This document shows positions 56,760 to 64,000 of a stretch of DNA of 64,000 nt, one piece after another. The stretch comes from Croceicoccus bisphenolivorans (GTDB lineage: Bacteria; Pseudomonadota; Alphaproteobacteria; Sphingomonadales; Sphingomonadaceae), in assembly GCF_001634625.1 (NCBI RefSeq), contig NZ_LRSE01000006.1, positions 131,715 through 195,714 of the forward strand, read 5' to 3'. The translations under genes were made by a program, and so were the position numbers. Position 1 is the first letter of the stretch. Each line of letters opens with the position of its first letter. Below the pieces are notes generated by a model that was not told the origin of the DNA, searched no databases, and was given only the letters and a program-made list of their open reading frames with translations.

Positions 56760-58304
56760 GTGTCCAATTCCAAGATCCGTCACGCCCTAGACATCACGCG
56801 CGAAGCCGATTTCGCGGCCTGGTACCAGGCTGTCGTCACGCAGGCTGACATGGCCGAGGAATCGGGCGTTCGCGGCTGCATGGTGATCAAGCCGTGGGGC
56901 TGGGGCATTTGGGAACGCATCCAGCGGGTGCTGGACGACGAGATCAAGGCAACGGGGCATGAAAACTGCTATTTCCCGCTGTTCATCCCGCTGTCCTATT
57001 TCGCCAAGGAAGCCGAACACGTCGAAGGTTTCGCCAAGGAAATGGCGGTCGTCACGCACCACCGGCTGAAGGCCGAGGATGGCGGACTTGTCGTTGATCC
57101 CGAGGCAAAGCTGGAAGAGCCGCTCGTCGTTCGTCCCACGTCAGAAACTGTGATCGGTCAGGCTATGAGCCGCTGGGTCCAGTCTTGGCGCGATCTGCCG
57201 CTGCTGATGAACCAGTGGGCCAATGTCGTGCGCTGGGAAATGCGCACGCGCATGTTCCTGCGCACCAGTGAGTTCCTCTGGCAGGAAGGCCATACCGCGC
57301 ACGCCGACCGCGATGACGCGATGGTCGAAACGCTCAAGATGCTGGAAGTCTATCGTGCCTTTGCCGAAGACGTGCTGGCGATGCCGGTGATCGCGGGCGA
57401 AAAGCCGGAGAACGAGCGTTTTCCCGGCGCCGTCGCAACCTATTCGATCGAGGCAATGATGCAGGACGGCAAGGCGCTGCAGGCAGGCACCTCGCATTAC
57501 CTTGGCACTGGCTTCGCCGAAGCGGCGGACATCCGGTATCAGGATCAGGAAGGTCAGCAGACGCTGTGCCACACGACAAGCTGGGGCGTTTCCACCCGCC
57601 TGATCGGCGGCGTGATCATGACGCATGGCGACGATGACGGGTTGCGTGTGCCGCCCCGCATTGCGCCGCACCAGATCGTGATCCTGCCGATGCTGCGCGG
57701 CGCTGATGGCGATGCAGAGATTCTGGATTACTGTGAAAAGCTGCGCATAGGCCTTCTGGAACAGAACGCGTTCCGCGAACCGGTTCGCGTGCTGCTGGAC
57801 AGCAAGCCGGGCAAGGTTGCGCAAAAACGGTGGGACTGGGTGCGCAAGGGTGCGCCGATCATCGTGGAAGTTGGCCCGCGCGACATGGAAAACGGCAAGG
57901 TTGCCGTTCTGCGCCGCGATCACCTGTGGCGCGAAGATGGCAAGACCGACTTCGAGTTTCAGGTGCGTGACGATTTCGTGTTCTGTGCTGCGGGGGTTCT
58001 GGAGGACATCCAGACAAACCTGTTCGAACAGGCGAAGAAGCGCCGCGACGACAATATCCGTCGTGACATCAAAGACTTCGATGGCCTTGCCGCGCACTTC
58101 GCCGATGGCGTCGCCAAGCCGGGCTGGGTCGAGCTGGCATGGTCCCGCCCGACCGGTGCCGCTCTGGATGCAGTCGTCGAAAAGCTGAAGACGTTGAAGC
58201 TGACCATCCGCAACACGCCGATGCAGGAAGACAAGCCGGAAGCGGACTGCTTCTTCACCGGCGATGACGCGGTCGAGACGATCTACGTCGCCCGCGCCTA
58301 CTGA
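56760..58304 (+). CDS. proS: Prolyl-tRNA synthetase, archaeal/eukaryote-like type
   Basis: A 514-residue class II synthetase that charges tRNA-Pro. Its opening DFAAWYQAVVTQADMAEESG, then VRGCMVIKPWGWGIWERIQR, motif 2 region RWEMRTRMFLRTSEFLWQEG and HTAHADRDDA match the archaeal/eukaryote-like group (as in Thermus) rather than the usual bacterial ProRS with the editing insertion. A C-terminal anticodon-binding domain (APHQIVILPMLRGADGDAEI) and an extension are present. The GTG at 56760 is the start. Confidence 0.95.
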   Translation: MSNSKIRHALDITREADFAAWYQAVVTQADMAEESGVRGCMVIKPWGWGIWERIQRVLDDEIKATGHENCYFPLFIPLSYFAKEAEHVEGFAKEMAVVTHHRLKAEDGGLVVDPEAKLEEPLVVRPTSETVIGQAMSRWVQSWRDLPLLMNQWANVVRWEMRTRMFLRTSEFLWQEGHTAHADRDDAMVETLKMLEVYRAFAEDVLAMPVIAGEKPENERFPGAVATYSIEAMMQDGKALQAGTSHYLGTGFAEAADIRYQDQEGQQTLCHTTSWGVSTRLIGGVIMTHGDDDGLRVPPRIAPHQIVILPMLRGADGDAEILDYCEKLRIGLLEQNAFREPVRVLLDSKPGKVAQKRWDWVRKGAPIIVEVGPRDMENGKVAVLRRDHLWREDGKTDFEFQVRDDFVFCAAGVLEDIQTNLFEQAKKRRDDNIRRDIKDFDGLAAHFADGVAKPGWVELAWSRPTGAALDAVVEKLKTLKLTIRNTPMQEDKPEADCFFTGDDAVETIYVARAY

Positions 58305-58383
58305 TTGGTCGACATAGGCCATGAAGCCGCGCTGGCCGCGATTCCGGCCGGCGGGGCATCAATGATGGGCTTGCTGAGGGGCC

Positions 58384-60402
58384 TTATTCGCTCTCGGCAG
58401 CTATTTTCATGTGCTCGCGATAGGCATCCAGAGAGACCGGACGGCCAAGGAAATCGGCGACCAGATCAGCTGCGGGTTTCGACCCGCCGGGTGCCAGCAC
58501 GCGTTCGCGGTAGGCCTTTGCAGTGGCAACATCGCCCAGTCCGGCTGCCTGAAAGCGGGTGAACATGTCCTTCGCGACGACGTTCGACCACATGTAGGTG
58601 TAGTACCCTGCGGCATAGCCGTTGAGGTGCCCCCACGCCGCCGGATTGTGCGTGTTGTCCGGAATACCGATCAGGTCATAGGCCTCGACCTTTTCGCGAT
58701 AGGTCGCATCGATGTCTTCGGACAGCGGCAGGCGGTGATATGCCAGCGATGCGTTCGAATAGCCAAGCTGGCGCGTGAAGAAGTAGCCTTGGTTGAAATA
58801 ACGCGCACGATCCATCTTTGCGACGAGTTCGCGCGGGATCACTTCGCCTTTCTCGTTTTTCGCAAAAGTGGCGAGCGTGTCGTAATCATACATCCACTCT
58901 TCCAGCATTTGCGACGGGGCTTCCACGAAGTCCCATTCCACGCCCATCATATTGGTGCCGTAATAGTCCACGTTACCGAACAGCATGTGCAGCAAGTGCC
59001 CGAATTCGTGGAAGAACGTGTCCACTGAATCGTGCATCATCAGGCCGGTTTCATACCCGCCCTTGGGCAGGTTCATGACCAGTGCGGCGACCGGAACGGA
59101 CTTGCCCGGAATGGCGGCGCGGATCGGGATTGCGTTGCCGTGCTTGTACTTGCCGTCGCGCGGATGGCTGTCGAGATAGAAACGGCCGATGACCTTTCCG
59201 TTCTCGCTGATTTCGTAGGCTTCCGCATCTTCGTGCCACAGGGGCGTTTCCCACGGCGTGATTTTCACGCCGAACAGGCGTTCGGTCAGCGCGAATGTGC
59301 CGTCGCGGGTATTTTCGTAGGTGAAGTACTGACGCACCTCCTGTGCATCCAGCTGGTAGTCCTGTTCCTTCACCTGTTCCATCAGCCAGTTGTTGTCGAA
59401 GCTGCGGTACAGCGTCTTGCCCGGGCGCAACTTGTCCAGCAGCGCCTGCTTGCGATCGTATTCCGCCTTTGCCGCCGGGGCAGCGGCGGCGGCCATGTCC
59501 TCGATCAGGGCCTGCACCTTGTCCGGCGTGTCGACCATGCGGTTCTTCAGCATGAGTGCGGCATAGTCGGGATAGCCCATAACTTCGGCCAGTTCCTGCC
59601 GCTTGGCGAACAGCTGCTTCAGCAGATCGTTGTTTTCAGGATAGGCGCGCGAGAAATAGGCGCGGGCCAGCCGCTCGCGAAGCGCATCGTTGTCGGCAAA
59701 GCTGACGACGGGAACGTAATCGGGATAGTCGGTCGTCAGCGTGACAAGCCCGCTGGCGTCGGCGGGGTGGGCGTCGATGAAATCCTGAGGCAGGCCGGTG
59801 AGTTCGGACGGCAGCGCCGTGATCGACTTTCCGCTCTCGGCGATGTTCTTGTCGAATTCGGCGCCGATTTTGGAAATCTCGTCGTTGAGCTCTTTCACTT
59901 TGGCGCGCTTGTCGGCGTCGAGGGCAACACCGCTCAGTTCGAAATCGCGAACAGTGTTGGAAAGGTAGAACTGCGTCTCCGCATCGGCGGCGGAGCCATC
60001 GACTGCGGCAATCCGGTCATAGAGCGGGCGGGAGAGCGACATGCGGTTTGCGGCTTCCTCGATCCGCACCTCGCAGTCCGAAGCGGCATCGCGTTCCTCG
60101 GCCGTGGTCAGCACTTCGCGGTAAAGCGCGAATTCACCCGAAGCACCGCCAAGCAGCGCCGACATCTTGTCGAAGGGGAGGAGCGTGTTTTCGATTGTTG
60201 CTTTGCCCTTGGCCTTGGCAAGAGCCGAGAACTGCTTGTCGAATGCGGTCAGGTAACTGTCGCAGCGCGCGGTCAATGCGTTCGGTCCGCCTGGCTGCGC
60301 CAGAAGGTCGTTGCCAAGCGCCGGCGCGTATTGCTGCGCAGCGGCAGGTGCCGCGAGGGCAGTGGCGGAAAGCAGGGCGGCAGCGGCGAATTTGAAAGCC
60401 AT
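58384..60402 (-). CDS. M3 family metallopeptidase, periplasmic (Dcp-like)
   Basis: A 672-residue zinc peptidase with a cleavable signal peptide (FKFAAAALLSATALAAPAAA). The zinc motif is SVDTFFHEFGHLLHMLFG (HExxH), with the Glu ligand in GVEWDFVEAPSQMLEEW. It is related to peptidyl-dipeptidase Dcp and oligopeptidase A, which cut short peptides. Export suggests degradation of periplasmic peptides. Divergent from rnr. Confidence 0.93.
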   Translation of the reverse strand: MAFKFAAAALLSATALAAPAAAQQYAPALGNDLLAQPGGPNALTARCDSYLTAFDKQFSALAKAKGKATIENTLLPFDKMSALLGGASGEFALYREVLTTAEERDAASDCEVRIEEAANRMSLSRPLYDRIAAVDGSAADAETQFYLSNTVRDFELSGVALDADKRAKVKELNDEISKIGAEFDKNIAESGKSITALPSELTGLPQDFIDAHPADASGLVTLTTDYPDYVPVVSFADNDALRERLARAYFSRAYPENNDLLKQLFAKRQELAEVMGYPDYAALMLKNRMVDTPDKVQALIEDMAAAAAPAAKAEYDRKQALLDKLRPGKTLYRSFDNNWLMEQVKEQDYQLDAQEVRQYFTYENTRDGTFALTERLFGVKITPWETPLWHEDAEAYEISENGKVIGRFYLDSHPRDGKYKHGNAIPIRAAIPGKSVPVAALVMNLPKGGYETGLMMHDSVDTFFHEFGHLLHMLFGNVDYYGTNMMGVEWDFVEAPSQMLEEWMYDYDTLATFAKNEKGEVIPRELVAKMDRARYFNQGYFFTRQLGYSNASLAYHRLPLSEDIDATYREKVEAYDLIGIPDNTHNPAAWGHLNGYAAGYYTYMWSNVVAKDMFTRFQAAGLGDVATAKAYRERVLAPGGSKPAADLVADFLGRPVSLDAYREHMKIAAESE

Positions 60403-60557
60403 CGAGCGTCAGAAACCTCTATCTGGTAAATTATGAAACCATCTAACGCCCCATTCGGCGCGCGGCAATGCCCAAGTTTCCTAGCAGTTGTGCGGTTTCC
60501 GGTCCGTGAACAGCCGCTTTGCCTTTGCACCTTGCGCAAGTGCGCCCGCGCGCTCAC

Positions 60558-62945
60558 ATGACGCACATGGCCAAACCGACACAGCGCCCGCGCGGCGTGC
60601 CGACCAAACCGGGCCTGCCCAGCAAGGAGCAGGTCATGGATTTCATCCGCAATTCCGACGTTCCCGCCGGCAAGCGCGAAATCGCGCGCGCCTTCGGCCT
60701 GAAGGGACAAGAGAAGATCGCGCTGAAGGCCTTGTTGAAGGACATGGCCGAAGAAGGTCTGATTGACGGCAACCGCACCGCCTTTCACCAGATGGGCGGC
60801 GTGCCCAAGGTTACCGTGCTGCGCGTGGTCGATATCGACGAGGGCGAGGCGATCGCCATTCCCGATGCCTGGCAGCCCGAAGACGCGGTGCCGCCGCCGC
60901 GCGTTCGCCTGATCGAGAGCAAGGGTAAGGGGAAGGCGCGGCAGATGCCGGCCCTTCGCAAGGGCGACAGGGTTCTGGCCCGCACGGAAGAAACCGGCAC
61001 CGGCTATATCGGCCATCCGATGAAGAAGCTGCCGCAGACGCACGAAAGCCTGATGGGCGTGGTGGAAATCGACGGCAGCGGAAAGGGCTGGCTCGCGCCT
61101 ATCGAGAAATCAGTGCGATCCTCGCTGCCCATTGCCGATCTTGGCGGGGCGGAAAAAGGCCAACTGGTGCTGGCGGAGGCGGCGGGCCGTTCGCCGCGTT
61201 CGGGCGTGAAAGTGGTGGAGGTGCTGGGCGATCCACTCGCGCCCAAGTCGTACTCGCTGATCGCGATCCACAAGCATGGCATCCCGCACTTCTTCTCGTC
61301 CGAGACGCTGGCCGAGGCTGCGGCGGTGGCGAAACTGCCGCTGAGCGAGGAGAAGCGGCAGGACCTGCGCGACCTTCCCATCGTTGCCATCGATCCGGCA
61401 GACGCACGCGATCACGACGATGCGATCTGGGCCGCGCCGGACAAGGAGGGCGGTTACGACGCCGTCGTCGCGATTGCCGATGTCAGTTACTACGTCAGGC
61501 CCGGCGGGGAGCTTGACCGGGAGGCGAGGAAGCGCGGCAACTCTGTCTACTTTCCCGATCGCGTTGTGCCGATGCTACCCGAAGTGTTGTCGGCCGATGT
61601 CTGCTCGCTGCGCGAGAACGAGGACAGGGCCGCGATGGTTTGCCACCTCAACATCTCCCGCGAAGGCAGGATCACGCGGTGGGATGTGAAGCGGGCCATC
61701 GTCCGCATCCATCACAATATCGCTTACGAGGATGCGCAGGCGATTGCCGACGCCGGTTTCCCCGCAGCGCAAATGTCTGCCGCCGATGCGATGGCGCCGA
61801 CCGGTGCGCCGACTCCGGGCGCGGAGGCACCCGATCGCAGCCTGTTGCATCTGTGGGACGCGTGGAAGCTGCTGGCCAAGGCGCGGGAGGAGCGCGATCC
61901 GCTCGATCTCGACCTGCCGGAACGGCGCGTCATGCTGGACGAGAAGGGGCGGATCACCGAAGTTGCGGTTCGCGAACGGCTTGATGCGCACAAGGTAGTC
62001 GAGGAGTTCATGATCGCGGCCAATGTCGCGGCGGCAAAAGCGCTGGAGGCCAAGGCCGCACCGGTGGTGTACCGCGTACACGAGCCGCCCAGCCGCGAAA
62101 AGCTGATGGCGCTCAAGGACTATCTCGCGACGATGGATCGCAAGCTGGCGCTGGGGCAGGTGATCACACCCAGCCTGTTCAATCGCCTGATCAAGGATGT
62201 GTCTGACGAGGCCGAGAAGGCGCTGGTGATGGAGCAGGTGCTGCGCAGCCAGACTCAGGCCTATTACGGGCCGCGCAATGCCGGACATTTCGGTCTGGCG
62301 CTCGGTTCCTATGCGCATTTCACGTCACCGATCCGCCGTTACTCCGACTTGCTGGTCCATCGCGCGCTGGTCGAGGCCTATGGGCTGGAACAGCCGCGCC
62401 CTGCCGATCATGCGATACCGGCAGCAACGGGCCTTTCGGATCGCGATCGCGCCTCGCTCGACCGCGTGACAGAGGCGATCAGCCAGACCGAGCGGCGGGC
62501 GATGGAAGCAGAGCGCGACACCATCGACCGCTATGTCGCCGCGTGGCTTGCCGGCAAGGTCGGAGAGACGTTCGACACGCGCGTCACCGGCGTCCAGAAA
62601 TTCGGCCTGTTCGCCACAATCCTCGGTTTTGGCGGAGACGGGCTGGTGCCGGTGTCGGTGCTGGGCGATGAACGTTTCTATTACGACGACAGGGCGCAAG
62701 TGCTGCGCGGGGAGCATTCGGGCACGGAGTACCGTTCGGGCGACCGGCTGAAGCTGCGGCTAGCCGAAGCCAACCCGCTGACGGGTGCGTTGAAGTTCGA
62801 ACCGCCGGAATTCGAAGGCCGGATCGAGCCACGCGGCGGGCGGCCGCAGAAGAAATCCGGCCCGCGCAAGCAGAACAAGACCGGATATATGCAGGGCAAA
62901 CGGGGCAGGCCGGGCAATATCCGGCACAAGGGCGGCAAGCGCTGA
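60558..62945 (+). CDS. rnr: Ribonuclease R
   Basis: A 795-residue 3'-5' exoribonuclease able to degrade structured RNA. Order: N-terminal winged helix (SKEQVMDFIRNSDVPAGKRE), cold-shock domains, and the RNB catalytic domain with the acidic metal site IVAIDPADARDHDDAIWAA and the Tyr/Arg region TSPIRRYSDLLVHRALVEAY. An S1 domain (GETFDTRVTGVQKFGLFATI) and a Lys/Arg-rich tail (RPQKKSGPRKQNKTGYMQGK) follow. Starts at 60558 or 60567 are both possible. Confidence 0.96.
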   Translation: MTHMAKPTQRPRGVPTKPGLPSKEQVMDFIRNSDVPAGKREIARAFGLKGQEKIALKALLKDMAEEGLIDGNRTAFHQMGGVPKVTVLRVVDIDEGEAIAIPDAWQPEDAVPPPRVRLIESKGKGKARQMPALRKGDRVLARTEETGTGYIGHPMKKLPQTHESLMGVVEIDGSGKGWLAPIEKSVRSSLPIADLGGAEKGQLVLAEAAGRSPRSGVKVVEVLGDPLAPKSYSLIAIHKHGIPHFFSSETLAEAAAVAKLPLSEEKRQDLRDLPIVAIDPADARDHDDAIWAAPDKEGGYDAVVAIADVSYYVRPGGELDREARKRGNSVYFPDRVVPMLPEVLSADVCSLRENEDRAAMVCHLNISREGRITRWDVKRAIVRIHHNIAYEDAQAIADAGFPAAQMSAADAMAPTGAPTPGAEAPDRSLLHLWDAWKLLAKAREERDPLDLDLPERRVMLDEKGRITEVAVRERLDAHKVVEEFMIAANVAAAKALEAKAAPVVYRVHEPPSREKLMALKDYLATMDRKLALGQVITPSLFNRLIKDVSDEAEKALVMEQVLRSQTQAYYGPRNAGHFGLALGSYAHFTSPIRRYSDLLVHRALVEAYGLEQPRPADHAIPAATGLSDRDRASLDRVTEAISQTERRAMEAERDTIDRYVAAWLAGKVGETFDTRVTGVQKFGLFATILGFGGDGLVPVSVLGDERFYYDDRAQVLRGEHSGTEYRSGDRLKLRLAEANPLTGALKFEPPEFEGRIEPRGGRPQKKSGPRKQNKTGYMQGKRGRPGNIRHKGGKR

Positions 62946-62960
62946 GCGCTTGCCGGCCGG

Positions 62961-63416
62961 TCAGCTGATCGCGTCGATCTGTTCGTCGCTAAGGCTGCCG
63001 GGAACGATCATCAGCGGGCAGGGGAGCTGCCCCGCGCGCTGTCCGGCAAAGTGGCTGACAAGCGGGCCGGGCGTCCCTTCGGATGCTGCGCCCAGCACCA
63101 GCGCGGCGACTTCGCCATGTTCGGCAAGGTAGTCCGCCACGACTTTCGCGCCGTCGCCCACCTTGACCGAGATCGCGGGCATTCGCCCGCTTTCGTTCAG
63201 CAGGCTGCCGGCGGCGGCCATGACCAGCACTTCGGCGCGGCTTTTCGCCTCCGCCTCGATCGTGGCCTGCACCCCGCCGAACGCCACGAACTGCTGTTTG
63301 GGAACCAGCGCGATGATGTGAACGGCGCCCTGCGTCTTGGCCGCGCGACGTGATGCGAAGCGCAAGGCAACCCGCGCCTCCGGCGTTTCGTCCATGATTA
63401 CGAGGTAGACGCGCAT
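62961..63416 (-). CDS. Universal stress protein, UspA family
   Basis: A 151-residue single-domain alpha/beta protein. It begins RVYLVIMDETPEARVALRFA and has the nucleotide-binding end region AALVLGAASEGTPGPLVSHF close to the G-2x-G-9x-G-S/T pattern, which here is imperfect (GAASEGTPG). ATP binding is therefore uncertain. Such proteins respond to starvation and stress. Convergent with rnr, divergent from pdhC. Confidence 0.88.
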   Translation of the reverse strand: MRVYLVIMDETPEARVALRFASRRAAKTQGAVHIIALVPKQQFVAFGGVQATIEAEAKSRAEVLVMAAAGSLLNESGRMPAISVKVGDGAKVVADYLAEHGEVAALVLGAASEGTPGPLVSHFAGQRAGQLPCPLMIVPGSLSDEQIDAIS

Positions 63417-63576
63417 TCGCGGCGGTTATCCCACAAGTTTCCCGATCCCGGCGGGACGTTGCGCGATGCATGCGCATTAAGCAAGAAAAAGCACACCGCA
63501 GCGTCTTGACCAGCCTGCCCATGCTGCGCCAAACCGCAATTGAAAAAACAACTCCCTCACGACGTCAAGGATACCG

Positions 63577-64000
63577 ATGGCGATCCAACTGAAAATGCCC
63601 GCGCTTTCCCCCACTATGGAGGAAGGCACTCTTGCCAAGTGGCTGGTTAAAAAGGGCGATAAGATCGAACCGGGCGATATCATCGCCGAAATTGAAACCG
63701 ACAAGGCGACGATGGAATTCGAATCCATCGACGAAGGCGTGATCGCGGACATCGCGATCGACGCCGGAACGGAAGGCGTGAAAGTCGGCACCGTGATCGC
63801 GACGCTTGCCGAGGAAGGCGAGGATGCCGACGCGGTTGCCAGCGCACCGGCATCAGCCCCCGCCGCCAAGGAAGTGGCTGAGAAGCCTGCCGAAACTCCG
63901 GCAAAGGAAGCGGCACCCGCATCTGCGGCAGCCCCTGCGAAAGCGGCACCTGCTGCCAGCGGCGACCGCGTGATCGCATCCCCGCTTGCGCGCCGCATCG
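63577..64000 (+). CDS. pdhC: Pyruvate dehydrogenase E2 (dihydrolipoamide acetyltransferase), 5' part
   Basis: The first 141 codons of E2, cut by the window end. The lipoyl domain (residues 1-80) has the lipoylation Lys in [10 protein letters not shown] and starts [20 protein letters not shown]. An Ala/Pro/Lys/Glu-rich linker (about 85-130) leads to the first residues of the E3/E1-binding domain ([11 protein letters not shown]). It lies 51 kb from pdhAB. Its lipoyl domain is almost the same as that of PdhB. An lpd gene would be expected further on. Confidence 0.95.
   Translation, partial: MAIQLKMPALSPTMEEGTLAKWLVKKGDKIEPGDIIAEIETDKATMEFESIDEGVIADIAIDAGTEGVKVGTVIATLAEEGEDADAVASAPASAPAAKEVAEKPAETPAKEAAPASAAAPAKAAPAASGDRVIASPLARRI

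Overview
The window is a stretch of a G+C-rich alphaproteobacterial chromosome, most likely order Sphingomonadales (Novosphingobium/Erythrobacter-like). This rests on the gene content and local orders: a lipoyl-domain PdhB next to PdhA, GrxC next to a NIT1-type amidase and a DUF1178 protein, hrcA-grpE, PhaR, a 'Vgr-related' protein, and an archaeal/eukaryote-like prolyl-tRNA synthetase. No read-through of a marker such as 16S rRNA is available, so the assignment is inference. Nearly all of the DNA is ordinary core genome; one segment (about 5.1-9.7 kb) is clearly accessory.

Layout. 0-5 kb: pyrG, a Crp/Fnr regulator, a small heat-shock protein with a ROSE-like RNA thermometer, then grxC - deaminated-glutathione amidase - DUF1178, and tRNA-Arg(CCT). 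5.1-9.7 kb: a decayed mobile element on the 3' side of that tRNA. It holds a serine-recombinase C-terminal remnant that runs antisense into the tRNA, a LysR gene truncated at the junction, an MFS exporter, an NAD(P)-dependent oxidoreductase and a TetR repressor with matching operators. It also holds the C-terminal end of what looks like a DUF3363 relaxase, and a featureless degenerate stretch. 9.7-12.6 kb: ftsB, pdhA, pdhB. 12.7-15.2 kb: three Tad-type pseudopilin/TadG genes in one operon. 15.3-26.3 kb: squalene/phytoene-synthase-like gene, EF-hand protein, trmFO, YhhN-like membrane protein, gyrA, a TPR protein, a NYN-LOTUS protein, a PilZ protein, tyrS. 26-31.5 kb: a DOMON-like/NamZ pair, ygiD, and a tight four-gene operon moxR - GFA-like - VWA - DUF2314/Imm33-like. 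31.5-45 kb: parE, an LpoA-like lipoprotein, rsmI, yraN, gshB, dedA, xerC-hemW, a CAP protein, rdgB-rph, hrcA-grpE, a small lipoprotein, and a PCuAC/Vgr-related pair. 45-64 kb: dnaK (heat-shock promoter) and dnaJ, a patatin, radA, cvpA, a NifU-like protein, an MHS transporter, alr, phaR, proS, an M3 peptidase, rnr, a universal stress protein, and the start of pdhC.

How the genes work together. There is a dispersed proteostasis set (Hsp20, HrcA, GrpE, DnaK, DnaJ) with two visible control layers, an RpoH-type promoter and an RNA thermometer. There is a glutathione set (GshB, GrxC, NIT1-like repair amidase), and pyruvate dehydrogenase is split into pdhAB and a distant pdhC. RNA and translation upkeep is represented by TrmFO, RsmI, RNase PH, RNase R, TyrS and ProS.

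Candidates for something new: the MoxR-GFA-VWA-DUF2314/Imm33-like operon; the recombinase/LysR junction at the tRNA; an apparent CTG start translationally coupled to the PCuAC stop codon; and a large cruciform between dnaK and dnaJ. No CRISPR array, prophage or secretion island is visible.
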